Shown here in pieces: positions 26,979 through 36,535 of a stretch of 64,000 bases of DNA. The position numbers were made by a program, and so were the translations under genes. The notes below the pieces were generated by a model. It was not told the origin of the DNA and did no database searches. It saw only the letters and a program-made list of their open reading frames with translations. Source of the DNA: an uncultured Acholeplasmatales bacterium (GTDB lineage Bacteria > Bacillota_I > Bacilli_A > Acholeplasmatales > Anaeroplasmataceae); contig CALUXS010000004.1 in the NCBI GenBank assembly GCA_944324805.1, forward strand, positions 120,382-184,381, in the 5' to 3' direction. The stretch's first letter is position 1. Each line of letters starts with the position of its first letter.

Positions 26979-27178
26979 TTCTTATTTTCCTCCTTAATAA
27001 CCTCATTAATTTTGTTAAAAGCACAGTCATACATATTACATGCCTCACATGCCTCTTCATTAGCTAAGTGGCGGCAATTTTCTGGAATTGGAGTCTTTTT
27101 ATTCATTACAAAGCTAACGAAAAAGAGTCCAATTAATAATACGATAATAACTATTGCTACTATTAATGTAATGTTCAT
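26975..27178 (-). CDS. Small Cys-rich membrane protein between rnfA and rnfB
   Basis: This is a protein of about 67 aa with one N-terminal membrane helix and a short tail containing four cysteines (C-x8-C-x2-C-x4-C: CRHLANEEACEACNMYDC). I prefer ATG 27178, 1 base after the rnfA stop, over a TTG at 27187. I do not recognise the family. The Cys spacing could hold an Fe-S cluster or metal. Placement inside rnf, directly before the shortened rnfB, makes an auxiliary electron-transfer role plausible. Confidence 0.7.
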   Translation of the reverse strand: MNITLIVAIVIIVLLIGLFFVSFVMNKKTPIPENCRHLANEEACEACNMYDCAFNKINEVIKEENKK

Positions 27179-27179
27179 T

Positions 27180-27758
27180 TTATCCAATCATTCCTTTAAT
27201 ACCCATAAAGGCAATTGCCATAATTGCAGCTGTAATTAAAGCAGCAGGAATTCCTTTAAAGGCTTTAGGAAGATTACTTGCATCTAAACGAACACGAATT
27301 GTTGAGAAAATAAAGATAATTAATGCAAAACCAAGTGAAGTACCAATTGCATTAGCCATTGATTCAGCAAATGTATAAGCATTATTAGTATTTTCTTGAG
27401 CAACACCCAATACAGCACAGTTAGTTGTGATAAGAGGTAAATAAACACCAAGTGCCTTATATAAAGAAGGACTATATTTCTTAATGAACATTTCAACTAA
27501 TTGAACTAATGATGCAATTACTAAAATATATACTAATGTATCCATAAAAGGAATTTTAGCAGGAACTAAAATATAATTATAGATTGGCCATGTAACTGCT
27601 GAAGCAATCATAATAACGAAAATTACTGCAGCACCCATACCTAAAGCTGATGTAGGTTTTTTAGATACACCTAAGAAAGGGCAAATACCATAGAAACGAC
27701 TCAAGGTAACATTATTAATTAACATAGCATTAATTATTGCTAATACAAAAACCAACAT
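27180..27758 (-). CDS. rnfA: Rnf electron transport complex subunit RnfA
   Basis: This is a 192-aa protein with six membrane helices. Family motifs include NNVTLSRFYGICPFLGVS and ITTNCAVLG, each holding one of the Cys residues thought to bind the in-membrane Fe-S centre. Rnf couples electron flow between ferredoxin and NAD to Na+ or H+ transport. The start follows AAAGGAGG. Size and order (C-D-G-E-A-B) are normal for Bacillota. Confidence 0.95.
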   Translation of the reverse strand: MLVFVLAIINAMLINNVTLSRFYGICPFLGVSKKPTSALGMGAAVIFVIMIASAVTWPIYNYILVPAKIPFMDTLVYILVIASLVQLVEMFIKKYSPSLYKALGVYLPLITTNCAVLGVAQENTNNAYTFAESMANAIGTSLGFALIIFIFSTIRVRLDASNLPKAFKGIPAALITAAIMAIAFMGIKGMIG

Positions 27759-27759
27759 A

Positions 27760-28503
27760 CTAAGCAGCCTCCTTTACAGTATTTGCTTCTGCAGCCTTTT
27801 GAGCAGCTAATTTAGCTGCTTTTTCTTTCTTTAAGGCTTCGATACGAGCCTTTTGCTCACGTACCTTCTTTTCTTCTTTATGGTTCTTCATATAAGCTAA
27901 GAATCCTAAAATTAGACCTAAAGTTAAGAAACCACCAGGAGCTTGTGTGAATAAATCAATTTTATATGTAGCAAGTGGTGTCCAAGACATCTCAGGAATA
28001 AATGTAAATACCTTACCGATTGTAAAACCACCAGTACCTAATAATTCACGGAAGAATGCCATAACTACTAATGCTAATGTAAATCCGATTGACATACCAA
28101 CAGCATCAATAAAACTAGCAAATGGACCATTCTTTGAAGCAAATGCTTCAGCACGTCCTAATATAATACAGTTAACAACGATTAGTGAAATAAATACACC
28201 AAGAGTTGTATATAACTCTGGTAAGAATGCTTGACAAAGCATTCTTACTATAGTTACAAATGTTGCAATTACAACAATATATGAAGGAATCTTTACTTGG
28301 CTTGGAATAATATTTCTAAGTAAAGAAATTAAAACGTTAGAACAAATCAAAACTAAAGTGAATAAAACACCCATACCAATCGCTGATTCAATACTTGTAG
28401 TTGTGGCTAGAGTAGGACACATAGCAAGTAGGCCAACGAATACTGGATTTTCGCTAATAATACCTTTTAAGAAATTCTTTTTTACAGACATTTTTTCTTC
28501 CAT
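27760..28503 (-). CDS. rnfE: Rnf electron transport complex subunit RnfE
   Basis: This is a 247-aa integral membrane protein paralogous to RnfA, with NPVFVGLLAMCPTLATT and VVNCIILGRAEAF. It pairs with RnfA to form the central membrane Fe-S site. The C-terminal 35 residues are a Lys/Ala-rich charged tail. Its ATG overlaps the rnfG stop (TAATG). Confidence 0.95.
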   Translation of the reverse strand: MEEKMSVKKNFLKGIISENPVFVGLLAMCPTLATTTSIESAIGMGVLFTLVLICSNVLISLLRNIIPSQVKIPSYIVVIATFVTIVRMLCQAFLPELYTTLGVFISLIVVNCIILGRAEAFASKNGPFASFIDAVGMSIGFTLALVVMAFFRELLGTGGFTIGKVFTFIPEMSWTPLATYKIDLFTQAPGGFLTLGLILGFLAYMKNHKEEKKVREQKARIEALKKEKAAKLAAQKAAEANTVKEAA

Positions 28504-31500
28504 TATTGGTTACCTCCCTCTGCTAAAGCAATCTTAATTAAATCTTTGATTAGATTAGAACCATATGTAGCGTTAGAAACTACATCTACACCATCTACTG
28601 CTGAACTATCCATACCAGCAGTAAAGTTATCTTCATAGCCATCTAACATTTGGTCTCTACCACCAGTTTGTTTTATTTCAATAACTGAAACCTTAACTAA
28701 TTTACCAGTAGCATCTACACCGACCATTAAAGTTATAGAACCAAATCTATTTGTACCTGTAACAACATAGGCTTTACCAATGTATTGATTATCTTGGAAA
28801 TTTAGAGTTCCATAAACATTATATCCAAAAATAATTTGTTCATTACTAAAATTATCAATTTTACTTGAATGTTTCATAACCATATAAGGGAAAACCTTTT
28901 TTGCAGCAGATTCGTATATTACTTCTTTTTGTAAATCTGCTACTGATTCACTCATAGCTATTTGAATACCTAAGCGAGCAACTTCAATAGTAAATGAACC
29001 ACCTGCAGTTGAATCAAGTGCATCAGAAGCAATTTGATTGAAATCACCACCAACTGTAAACTCTCCTGCTACATCGTTTAAATTAGCGTGATTATTCTCA
29101 ATATCTATTAGTTTGACAAATTTGTTGTCATTATCTAATGCAACTAACATAACATTATACCCATAAGCATTTTCTAACCTAATTACATAGGCTTTACCTA
29201 AAGAAGTTCCACCATTATTTTTAACTACAACGCCAGTTACAACATCTTTATTTACAAAACTTGTAATTAATGTTGATTTTTTAATATCATAGTCTTCAAA
29301 TGCCATTGAAATTTGATCATCATATGGAGTTAAATTCAAATGTAATTGTGCTTCTGTTAAAACCTTGATTAAAGCATTCTTAGCATCTGCATCACCAGTT
29401 AAATCATTAGCTGCTTCTAATGTAGTACCTACTTCTACTGCATTAAAGAAGCTTGTAATTGCTTCAGTTGATCCTTCAAGAACTTCATATCCGTAATAGT
29501 TTCCATCAGTATCAACACCAACCATTACCTTTAAACTATTTACACCAACAACATAAACATAGCCAAGGAATTGACCAGGAGCATATCCTGAAACACCATA
29601 TACCTTTAAGCCATATGTAATACTTGAATCAGTTATATTAGCAACATCTTGTGAACGTCCTGTTACCATGAATGGGAAGATTTCTTTTGCTGCTGCTTCA
29701 TAAATTACGCTAGAATTATCGCTTGCAGCCTTATCAATCATTGCAATCTTAATAGCTAATTTAGCTTGTTCAATTGTATAAGATGCATCAGTAATTGCAT
29801 CGTAAGAAATACTTTCAACTTTTGATAATGTTAAACCTGCAGGGAATAAACTTGATACACTTGATAGAGCACCATGATTATTTTCTAAATCTACTAGTTT
29901 AACTAATTTCTTGCCATCTTCTGATAAGACTACCATAACATAATTGTGTGAGTAAACACCTAGTAAATCAACAATATATATGTAGCCTAATTTAGTACCA
30001 TTACTATCATAAGCTTCTAATGCTGATTTGATATTTGGATTAGTTGTTTGAACTAATTTTGATTTTAATAAATTTACATTGTAGAAACCTAAACGATAAG
30101 CTTCCTCATCACTCCATACATCATATCCGCTCACTTTAGCATTATTAGCTTCATTTAATGCTAGAATAAAGCCAAGTTTTACAAGACGTGATGCATAATA
30201 TGCTGTATCAGCTTCAGCTAAACCATAAACTTGTCCTAATGTTAAACCATTAAATTGAGTTAAGTATGCTTCAACTTTACCTTGTAATGAATCTTTGAAT
30301 GCTGTTTGATCAACATAATTGATTGTTTCATAACTTAATAACTTGCTATTAACAATCTTACCTTCTGTATCAACACCAATCATAACTAAGATATTAATAT
30401 CACCATTAGTTAATTCAATTACATAAGCATAACCGATTTCACTAGCATCAACATAATTTTTAGTACCATTTACTTTTATACCATAAACAATATTTGCTTT
30501 AACATTATCACCATATGTATAACTACTATTAGTAAACTTATCTAAAACAGTAGAATGTTTCATAACCATATAAGGGAAGATTTCTTTTGCTAAAGCTTCA
30601 TAACGAACATCATCATTTATACCTGTACTTGCTTCAGATAAAGCAATCTTAATACCTAAAGCAGCAATTTCAACAGTATATGAACCACCGGCTTCAGTTC
30701 CCCAATTATTATCTACACATTCAGAAATTTTATCTAATGTTGTGCCTTCAGGGAAGAATCCAGCAACCTTATTTAAATCAGCATGATTATTTTCAACATC
30801 TATTAATTTTCCTAATGTTCCATCAGCCTTAACTGAAACTAGCATTACGTTATAACCATAAGCATTCTCTAAACGAATAATATATGCCTTGCCTAGTAAC
30901 TCACCTTTTTCATTATATAATTCATTACCTTCAATTATTTGTTTATTTGCGAAAGATGTAATTGCTTTTGATTTAGTTAAATCAACACCTTCAAATGCTT
31001 GTGCATAGAAATCATCATATGTTTTAACAGCACCTAAAGCTAACTTAATCAAGGCTTTAAATTGTTCTGAACCAAGAGTAGCACCAGTATTAGCAACACC
31101 ATCAACATCAGTAGCTGACATACCTGGAGTAAATTTATCCTCATAACCATCTAAATGACTACCAAAGCCACCAGTTTGATTATTTGCAAGCATTATTACC
31201 TTTTGTAATTTACCATTTGTTTGAACACCAACCATTAATGTTAATGTACCACCAAGGTCATTTGCTGTACTTGTTAATACAAAAGCATAACCAAGTAAAG
31301 TTCCATCTGAATTATATAACTCTTTACCTTCTGTAAATTGACTATCTAATCCTTCTAAATTGAAATCTTTACTCTTAGTTAAATCAACACCTTCAAACAT
31401 TGACTTATATTGTTCATCATAACCAAGTTGTGGTCTAGTACCAGTCACTTGTTCAAATGCATTAGCAATAATCTCCTTAGCAGTATTTGAAGCAAATGTT

Positions 31501-32774
31501 GCATCGGCAACTACATCAGCACCTAACATCTCTTCACCAGTCATTCCACTAGTAATTTTTCCACCAATGAAATCAGATAATGACTTATTTCTACCACCTG
31601 TTTGATTAGCTTCCATAATGAATACAGAACTTAATGTATCACTAGAACTAATACCTACAAACAATTTAATGTTTCCATAATTATTCTCGCCATTTGAAAC
31701 TACAACCGAACCGACTTCTGTCTCTCCATTACGTCCATTTGCATAAACTGTTAAATATTTATCAACATTCTTAACAGTTGCTTCTTTTTCTTCTGTACGT
31801 GTATATGTAGGGAACATAGTTCTAATTGCTAAAGCTTCATCAAATTTATTTTGTGCCTCTGCCATTGCAATCATAATTGCGTTTTTAACAGTATTGCATC
31901 CATATGTAGCTTTACTTACAACATCAAGATTATTAATTGCATCATAATTAGAACCTACTTCAATTGTATTGATGAATTCAGTAACACTTTCACCTCTACC
32001 ACCTGTTTGGTTAAGTTCAAATGTTTCTAAGTTCTTTAATGAATAATCAGGATTTAAAGCAATACCAAGTTTAATGTTACCATATTGATTAGTTCCATTA
32101 ACCTCATAGTAATAACCTAATAAACTATCGTTTGCATCTTTTACAGTATATCCTAGATTAATTTGTTGTGGATAAATGAAAGTATCATCTTCAACTGATT
32201 TACCCATATCAACAGTCTCACCAAAAATTCCAACTAAAGTCTTTTGGATATCAGACATAATACCAAGTTCTGCAAAAGCTGCAGCTAATAAACTTTTTAC
32301 AGTATTAGATGCATATGTAGCACCGGCATAAACAGGACGATTTGCAACATCTTCAGCAGTCATTCCTGAAGTATAGCCATCTACATATTCAGCAATCATT
32401 GTATTTCTACCACCAGTTTGGCCATTTTCTGTTATAACAACATCAATTAACTTTCCTTCAGCGTCCATACCAGCTGTTAAACTAATCTTTCCATATGTGT
32501 TTTGTCCTGTAAGTGCAAAGGCAGTTCCTAAATCTTCACCATTTGCATCCTTTACATTAACACGTTCTTTTACACTACTAGATTTAAAACCATCAACGAT
32601 GATTTCGCTATTTTCAAAACTCATATCAGGGAATATTGTTTGATATGACTCTAATTTAGCTTTAGTTTGATTTTCTTCAATAATTGGGGCAGTAATATAA
32701 TTAACTCCTGCAACACCTAAAGCACAAATTAAACAAATACAAGTTAATATCAAGGAAATCTTTAAATACTTCAT
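28503..32774 (-). CDS. rnfG: Giant RnfG with about ten FMN-binding modules
   Basis: This is a 1,423-aa protein: one N-terminal membrane anchor, then about ten FMN_bind modules of 110-145 residues. Normal RnfG is about 180-220 aa with one module and one FMN linked to Thr. Modules 1, 2, 3, 4 and 10 keep the QTGGR/F motif and an A-T acceptor: AGAT (T153), SKAT (T290), ADAT (T426), TGAT (T566), SNAT (T1403). Modules 5, 7 and 9 have ENNHA/G in place of QTGGR and no clear acceptor; 6 and 8 are also degenerate. Modules 5-6, 7-8 and 9-10 are three copies of a two-module unit. The start follows AGGAGG. Confidence 0.92.
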   Translation of the reverse strand: MKYLKISLILTCICLICALGVAGVNYITAPIIEENQTKAKLESYQTIFPDMSFENSEIIVDGFKSSSVKERVNVKDANGEDLGTAFALTGQNTYGKISLTAGMDAEGKLIDVVITENGQTGGRNTMIAEYVDGYTSGMTAEDVANRPVYAGATYASNTVKSLLAAAFAELGIMSDIQKTLVGIFGETVDMGKSVEDDTFIYPQQINLGYTVKDANDSLLGYYYEVNGTNQYGNIKLGIALNPDYSLKNLETFELNQTGGRGESVTEFINTIEVGSNYDAINNLDVVSKATYGCNTVKNAIMIAMAEAQNKFDEALAIRTMFPTYTRTEEKEATVKNVDKYLTVYANGRNGETEVGSVVVSNGENNYGNIKLFVGISSSDTLSSVFIMEANQTGGRNKSLSDFIGGKITSGMTGEEMLGADVVADATFASNTAKEIIANAFEQVTGTRPQLGYDEQYKSMFEGVDLTKSKDFNLEGLDSQFTEGKELYNSDGTLLGYAFVLTSTANDLGGTLTLMVGVQTNGKLQKVIMLANNQTGGFGSHLDGYEDKFTPGMSATDVDGVANTGATLGSEQFKALIKLALGAVKTYDDFYAQAFEGVDLTKSKAITSFANKQIIEGNELYNEKGELLGKAYIIRLENAYGYNVMLVSVKADGTLGKLIDVENNHADLNKVAGFFPEGTTLDKISECVDNNWGTEAGGSYTVEIAALGIKIALSEASTGINDDVRYEALAKEIFPYMVMKHSTVLDKFTNSSYTYGDNVKANIVYGIKVNGTKNYVDASEIGYAYVIELTNGDINILVMIGVDTEGKIVNSKLLSYETINYVDQTAFKDSLQGKVEAYLTQFNGLTLGQVYGLAEADTAYYASRLVKLGFILALNEANNAKVSGYDVWSDEEAYRLGFYNVNLLKSKLVQTTNPNIKSALEAYDSNGTKLGYIYIVDLLGVYSHNYVMVVLSEDGKKLVKLVDLENNHGALSSVSSLFPAGLTLSKVESISYDAITDASYTIEQAKLAIKIAMIDKAASDNSSVIYEAAAKEIFPFMVTGRSQDVANITDSSITYGLKVYGVSGYAPGQFLGYVYVVGVNSLKVMVGVDTDGNYYGYEVLEGSTEAITSFFNAVEVGTTLEAANDLTGDADAKNALIKVLTEAQLHLNLTPYDDQISMAFEDYDIKKSTLITSFVNKDVVTGVVVKNNGGTSLGKAYVIRLENAYGYNVMLVALDNDNKFVKLIDIENNHANLNDVAGEFTVGGDFNQIASDALDSTAGGSFTIEVARLGIQIAMSESVADLQKEVIYESAAKKVFPYMVMKHSSKIDNFSNEQIIFGYNVYGTLNFQDNQYIGKAYVVTGTNRFGSITLMVGVDATGKLVKVSVIEIKQTGGRDQMLDGYEDNFTAGMDSSAVDGVDVVSNATYGSNLIKDLIKIALAEGGNQ

Positions 32775-32777
32775 ATA

Positions 32778-33947
32778 TTAAAAGCCTCCTAAAACATAGT
32801 TTGTAACTGCACTTACATCTCCATTTACAGAGAAGCAAACAATTAAACAAACAATAACTAAAGCAACAACAACACCAACGATTTGTGGCCAAGTATATGT
32901 ATTCTTCTTACCTTGCATAAAGTAATCTAATGCTGAAGCAATCATATTAGCAAGTAAAATAGCAAAAGCAACTCCTTCAGGATATGCACCAATGAAGCGG
33001 ATCATTACAGCTAATAAACCAGCAAATGTACCATATGCAACACGACCAAATTTAGTTACAGGGCTTGTTACAGGGTCAGTAATCATAAATACCGCACCAA
33101 ATAATAAACCACCTGCCATTGTTTGGTATAATGTGAAGTCTAATACATTAGTTCCATTTTTAGAATTTAAAACAAAACCAACACAAACTACAACTATAAC
33201 AAAGCTTAAAATCATTGATAAGCTTGCTCTTAAATCAATTGCTCTTCTAGCTGCTAGATAAACAAAAGCAACTAAAATTAATAATGTACAAACCTCTCCC
33301 ATAGCTCCTGGAACTTGACCAAAGAATAAATCTTGGAGACTATAAGTTGTAATAGCATTAGCAAAGTTACCTAAATTTCCTGCCATTTGACCAAGTGGAG
33401 TTCCACCAGCTATTACATCATTTTGGATTAATCCTGGAAAAATTTGGCTAGTTTGATTAATGATTGCAGCATCTAGTTGACTAGAGAAGCAAAGCTTAAC
33501 AAAAATAAAACCAACAGCAGCAGGATTAAAAATATTATTTCCATAAGGACCAAATACTAACTTACCAAATAAAATACCAACAACGGCACCAACAATTACA
33601 ACATATACTGGTGTTGCTGCAGGAAGCAACAATGAATAAATAAGTGCTGATATAATAGGACAAGTTATATTATTAATTGTAAATCCTTCTAATACTCTTT
33701 TGAATCCTGTCTTAGAAAACAATTCTTTTCTAGGCATTCCATCAGGCCATTTGATTAAAGCAACAGCAACAAACTCAACAATAAGCATTGTAAGTACTGA
33801 AGTTAAAATCACATAAATTCCATTCCATCCATTTTGAATTGTAGCAAATAAAACAATAGGTACTAATGCAATAATTACATCAAGCATCATTCGTTTTACA
33901 GATACATTCTTACGGATATAAGGACTTGTATGTCTTACAAAATTCAT
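32778..33947 (-). CDS. rnfD: Rnf electron transport complex subunit RnfD
   Basis: This is a 389-aa membrane protein of the NqrB/RnfD family. It starts with the typical HTSPYIR and has NNIFNPAAVG. The likely covalent FMN site is the Thr of AGGTPLGQ (about T183), equivalent to the SGATPLG site of NqrB. The MITDPVTSP loop is present. The start follows AGGGAGG. ApbE would flavinylate both RnfD and RnfG. Confidence 0.95.
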   Translation of the reverse strand: MNFVRHTSPYIRKNVSVKRMMLDVIIALVPIVLFATIQNGWNGIYVILTSVLTMLIVEFVAVALIKWPDGMPRKELFSKTGFKRVLEGFTINNITCPIISALIYSLLLPAATPVYVVIVGAVVGILFGKLVFGPYGNNIFNPAAVGFIFVKLCFSSQLDAAIINQTSQIFPGLIQNDVIAGGTPLGQMAGNLGNFANAITTYSLQDLFFGQVPGAMGEVCTLLILVAFVYLAARRAIDLRASLSMILSFVIVVVCVGFVLNSKNGTNVLDFTLYQTMAGGLLFGAVFMITDPVTSPVTKFGRVAYGTFAGLLAVMIRFIGAYPEGVAFAILLANMIASALDYFMQGKKNTYTWPQIVGVVVALVIVCLIVCFSVNGDVSAVTNYVLGGF

Positions 33948-33962
33948 TTTACTAATCCTCCC

Positions 33963-35258
33963 TTATTTAGCTAACCTTTTGCCTTGACGCATATAGTCAG
34001 TTAAATTAATCTTAGAGGTACATGTATATCCACATAAACCACATTCTATACATTCATCAACTCTTAATTTCTTAAGAGCGTCAACATCCTTGTTTTTAGT
34101 AGCATTCATAACTAAAACAGGTTGTAAACCACAAGGACAAGAATAAACACACGAAGCACAACGGATACATGGTTCCTCTTTAATCTTCTTATCTTTTAAA
34201 ACAATAACAGATGTACATGTCTTTGTACATACAGCATCATCTCTAACAAGGTTTGCACCCATCATAGGACCACCCATAATTAGAACCTTGTCACAATCTC
34301 CATCATAACCACCACATAGTTCTACAAGCTCAACAAGTGGAGTACCAATTCTAATTCTAATGTTAGATGGATATTTTATTCCATCACCTGTCAAAGTAAA
34401 GTTTCTTTCTATTACAGGAGTGTTAAACTTTACGGCACGGTAAATTCCAACAACTGTAGAAACGTTAAAGTTAACAATTCCATACTTAGATGGTAATTCT
34501 CCATGTTTTACATGAATACCTAGGGCAGTTTTTATCATTTCAACTTCCCATCCTTGAGGGAAATAGTTACCAACTCTCTTAATTTCAACAGGTAACTCAG
34601 GATATTTCTTAATTACTGCACTTAAAACTTCATATAAATCATCATATTTTTTCTTAATACAAATATATGCTTTCTTAGCAGTAAAAGCTTGTAAGCAATA
34701 TTTTATACCTTGCATAATTAATTCAGGATATTCCATAATAATACGATGATCTGTTGTTAGGTAAGGTTCACATTCAATACCATTAATCATAATAGTATCA
34801 ATTGGATCTTTAGTTTGGAACTTAACATATGTAGGGAATGAACTACCACCAAGTCCGACAACAGAATTCTCACGAATTCTTTCAATAAAATCCTCTCTTG
34901 TATACTTGGCTATTTCTTCTTCACTACGCTCATAGATACTTTCTTCTCTTTCATCCTTAAAATCATTTTCAATTTCAATGAACTCAAGAAGCTTACCTGT
35001 ACGATGGAATTTCTTAACAATACCTGTTACAGTACCACTAACAGTTGAATGCATATTTTGTTCAAAATATCCACCATATCTTTTTCCTAGAACTGTACCT
35101 ATCTTAACTTTATCTCCTGTTTTTACATATACATCAGCTTTAGCACATCTAGCATTTGTAATTGATACATAAACATGCTTTGGTTTAGTATATCTAATTG
35201 TTGGAAGAGATTTAGTAAGATTAAGTACATCCGCTATTTCTCTTGTCTTGGCAATCAC
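33963..35258 (-). CDS. rnfC: Rnf electron transport complex subunit RnfC
   Basis: This is a 431-aa peripheral subunit with an NADH/FMN-binding core (GLGGSSFPTYVKF, NGIECEPYLTTD, GGPMMGAN). It has two [4Fe-4S] motifs near the C-terminus: CIRCASCVYSCP and CIECGLCGYTC. It starts at a GTG that overlaps the ANTAR gene stop (GTGA), behind AAGGGTG, so the two are translationally coupled. It would exchange electrons with NAD(H). Confidence 0.95.
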   Translation of the reverse strand: MIAKTREIADVLNLTKSLPTIRYTKPKHVYVSITNARCAKADVYVKTGDKVKIGTVLGKRYGGYFEQNMHSTVSGTVTGIVKKFHRTGKLLEFIEIENDFKDEREESIYERSEEEIAKYTREDFIERIRENSVVGLGGSSFPTYVKFQTKDPIDTIMINGIECEPYLTTDHRIIMEYPELIMQGIKYCLQAFTAKKAYICIKKKYDDLYEVLSAVIKKYPELPVEIKRVGNYFPQGWEVEMIKTALGIHVKHGELPSKYGIVNFNVSTVVGIYRAVKFNTPVIERNFTLTGDGIKYPSNIRIRIGTPLVELVELCGGYDGDCDKVLIMGGPMMGANLVRDDAVCTKTCTSVIVLKDKKIKEEPCIRCASCVYSCPCGLQPVLVMNATKNKDVDALKKLRVDECIECGLCGYTCTSKINLTDYMRQGKRLAK

Positions 35259-35818
35259 AATATCACCCTTTCCTTAATCATTCTTGCCACTTGACCCTTA
35301 GTTAATCTTAATTTCATAGCATTATCAATAATAAACTTGTGAGCATCGGCCTCAGACATTTGTTTTTCTTTCATTAAGAGTAATTTAGCCTGATTGACAT
35401 CTTTATCGTCTTGAATTTTTGTTTCTAATTGTTGGACTTTTCTTTCCATGCCATAAAGCTTATCCTTAATTTTAAACGCATAATTCAAGATATCCGTTAA
35501 ACCAACTAAATTATCTTCCCTCATTAATATAAAATTTGGTTCGTTTAACACATTGTAAAGAAGACCATACTCTAAGGTTTTACAAATAAAAACCACAAAA
35601 TATCTCTTTGAAGCCACAAGTCTATCTAGTATTTGGCTCCTACCTTGGATGAGACTTTGGGTTATAATTACCACATCAACTTGCTTACCATATAGTTTAA
35701 CTAAGGCCTCTTCTATCGGTAAGTATACTGCTTCAAGTTGATAGTCTTCACCATTAAAAAGCGCATTAATCTTATATTGTAAATTATTGTTATTACTAAG
35801 CAAGATTACCTGACGCAT
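35255..35818 (-). CDS. ANTAR-domain RNA-binding antiterminator with degenerate receiver
   Basis: This is a 187-aa protein. Residues 1-115 have a receiver-like fold but lack the acidic pocket (SNNNN where DD is expected) and the phospho-Asp (VDVVIITQS), so it is unlikely to be phosphorylated normally. A coiled coil follows, then the ANTAR domain (about 130-187) with NQAKLLLMKEKQMSEADAH and IIDNAMKLRLTKGQVA. ANTAR proteins (AmiR, NasR, EutV, NitR) bind paired hexaloop hairpins and prevent termination, often for nitrogen genes. It leads the rnf operon, and a fitting target lies before glnA in this window. Confidence 0.88.
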   Translation of the reverse strand: MRQVILLSNNNNLQYKINALFNGEDYQLEAVYLPIEEALVKLYGKQVDVVIITQSLIQGRSQILDRLVASKRYFVVFICKTLEYGLLYNVLNEPNFILMREDNLVGLTDILNYAFKIKDKLYGMERKVQQLETKIQDDKDVNQAKLLLMKEKQMSEADAHKFIIDNAMKLRLTKGQVARMIKERVIL

Positions 35819-35852
35819 TTTATCACCTCACAAGGCACTATGAATCATTGTA

Positions 35853-35861
35853 ATTATATCA
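35853..35861 (-). promoter_or_regulatory. Extended -10 promoter of the ANTAR-rnf operon
   Basis: On the minus strand TGATATAAT gives an extended -10 (TG-n-TATAAT), 35 bp upstream of the ANTAR start codon. No good -35 is seen at 16-18 bp, which is common with extended -10 promoters. Confidence 0.45.
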
Positions 35862-35923
35862 CTTTAAAAAAACAAAATAAACATTTTTCGTTCAAAAGAA
35901 CCATAATAAATAGTTTAATCAAC

Positions 35924-35970
35924 TTGACAATAAAAATTAAGATGCTATAATTGAAGTTGAACATCGTTCA
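35924..35970 (+). promoter_or_regulatory. Promoter and operator of the TetR gene
   Basis: TTGACA (35924-35929) and TATAAT (35946-35951) are 16 bp apart. A perfect palindrome TGAAC-ATC-GTTCA (35958-35970), extended by TTTTG, covers the transcription start. The same palindrome recurs before the next gene. Confidence 0.8.
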
Positions 35971-35983
35971 TTTTGGAGGTAAT

Positions 35984-36535
35984 ATGAATCATCGTGTGTC
36001 ATCGCGTGAGGATATATTAGCAATTTCTAAAGATATTGCTGCAAATGAAGGGCTAAAAAGCATTAATATGCGTTACATCAGCGAAAAAGCTAATGTTGCA
36101 TTAGGATCTATATATAACTACTTTTCTTCTAAGACTGACTTAGTTATTAGTACTATTCAAAAAATTGCTGAAGATGTATTTTCTATAGATGAAATAAACG
36201 CTAATAGTTTTCCAGAATTTGTCGGCAAATATTACGCTAGCGCTAAAGAAAAAGGAGAAAAATATCCTGGCCTATTGTCTTTGCACTCACTAGCTTTTAG
36301 TAAGGAAAACTTAAATGATGGTAAAATGGCAATGGAAAGTTACTTTTCTAAAATTAAGCTTATCCTTCTAAATAAATTATGTGCTGACAATAAGGTCAAC
36401 GAAGAAAAATTCAATCAAATTCTTCCTAAAGAAAAATTTATTGATTATTTGTTCGATTTATTTACTTCTTTATTACTAAAGCAAAATATTGAAAAAAATG
36501 TCTTTGAAAAGCTAGTTGCTAATATGGTCTATTAA
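35984..36535 (+). CDS. TetR family transcriptional regulator
   Basis: This is a 183-aa TetR protein. The HTH is near residues 10-50: ILAISKDIAANEGLKS, VALGSIYNYFSSKTDLV. I choose ATG 35984 (MNHRVS) because GGAGG sits 5 bp before it and because an earlier in-frame TTG at 35951 would fall inside the -10 box. It likely represses itself and the two membrane proteins downstream through TGAACnnnGTTCA sites. Confidence 0.9.
   Translation: MNHRVSSREDILAISKDIAANEGLKSINMRYISEKANVALGSIYNYFSSKTDLVISTIQKIAEDVFSIDEINANSFPEFVGKYYASAKEKGEKYPGLLSLHSLAFSKENLNDGKMAMESYFSKIKLILLNKLCADNKVNEEKFNQILPKEKFIDYLFDLFTSLLLKQNIEKNVFEKLVANMVY

Noticed and set aside
28503..32774. Several rnfG genes fused by sequencing error
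   Set aside because: The frame is continuous for 4.3 kb, modules differ from one another and alternate in pattern, and only one membrane anchor is present.
23836..35258. Mycoplasma-type genetic code (TGA as Trp)
   Set aside because: Several well-defined genes end at TGA exactly at overlaps with the next start, and Trp is encoded by TGG.
35951..35983. TTG start for the TetR protein at 35951
   Set aside because: It lies in the -10 box and operator; GGAGG precedes ATG 35984.
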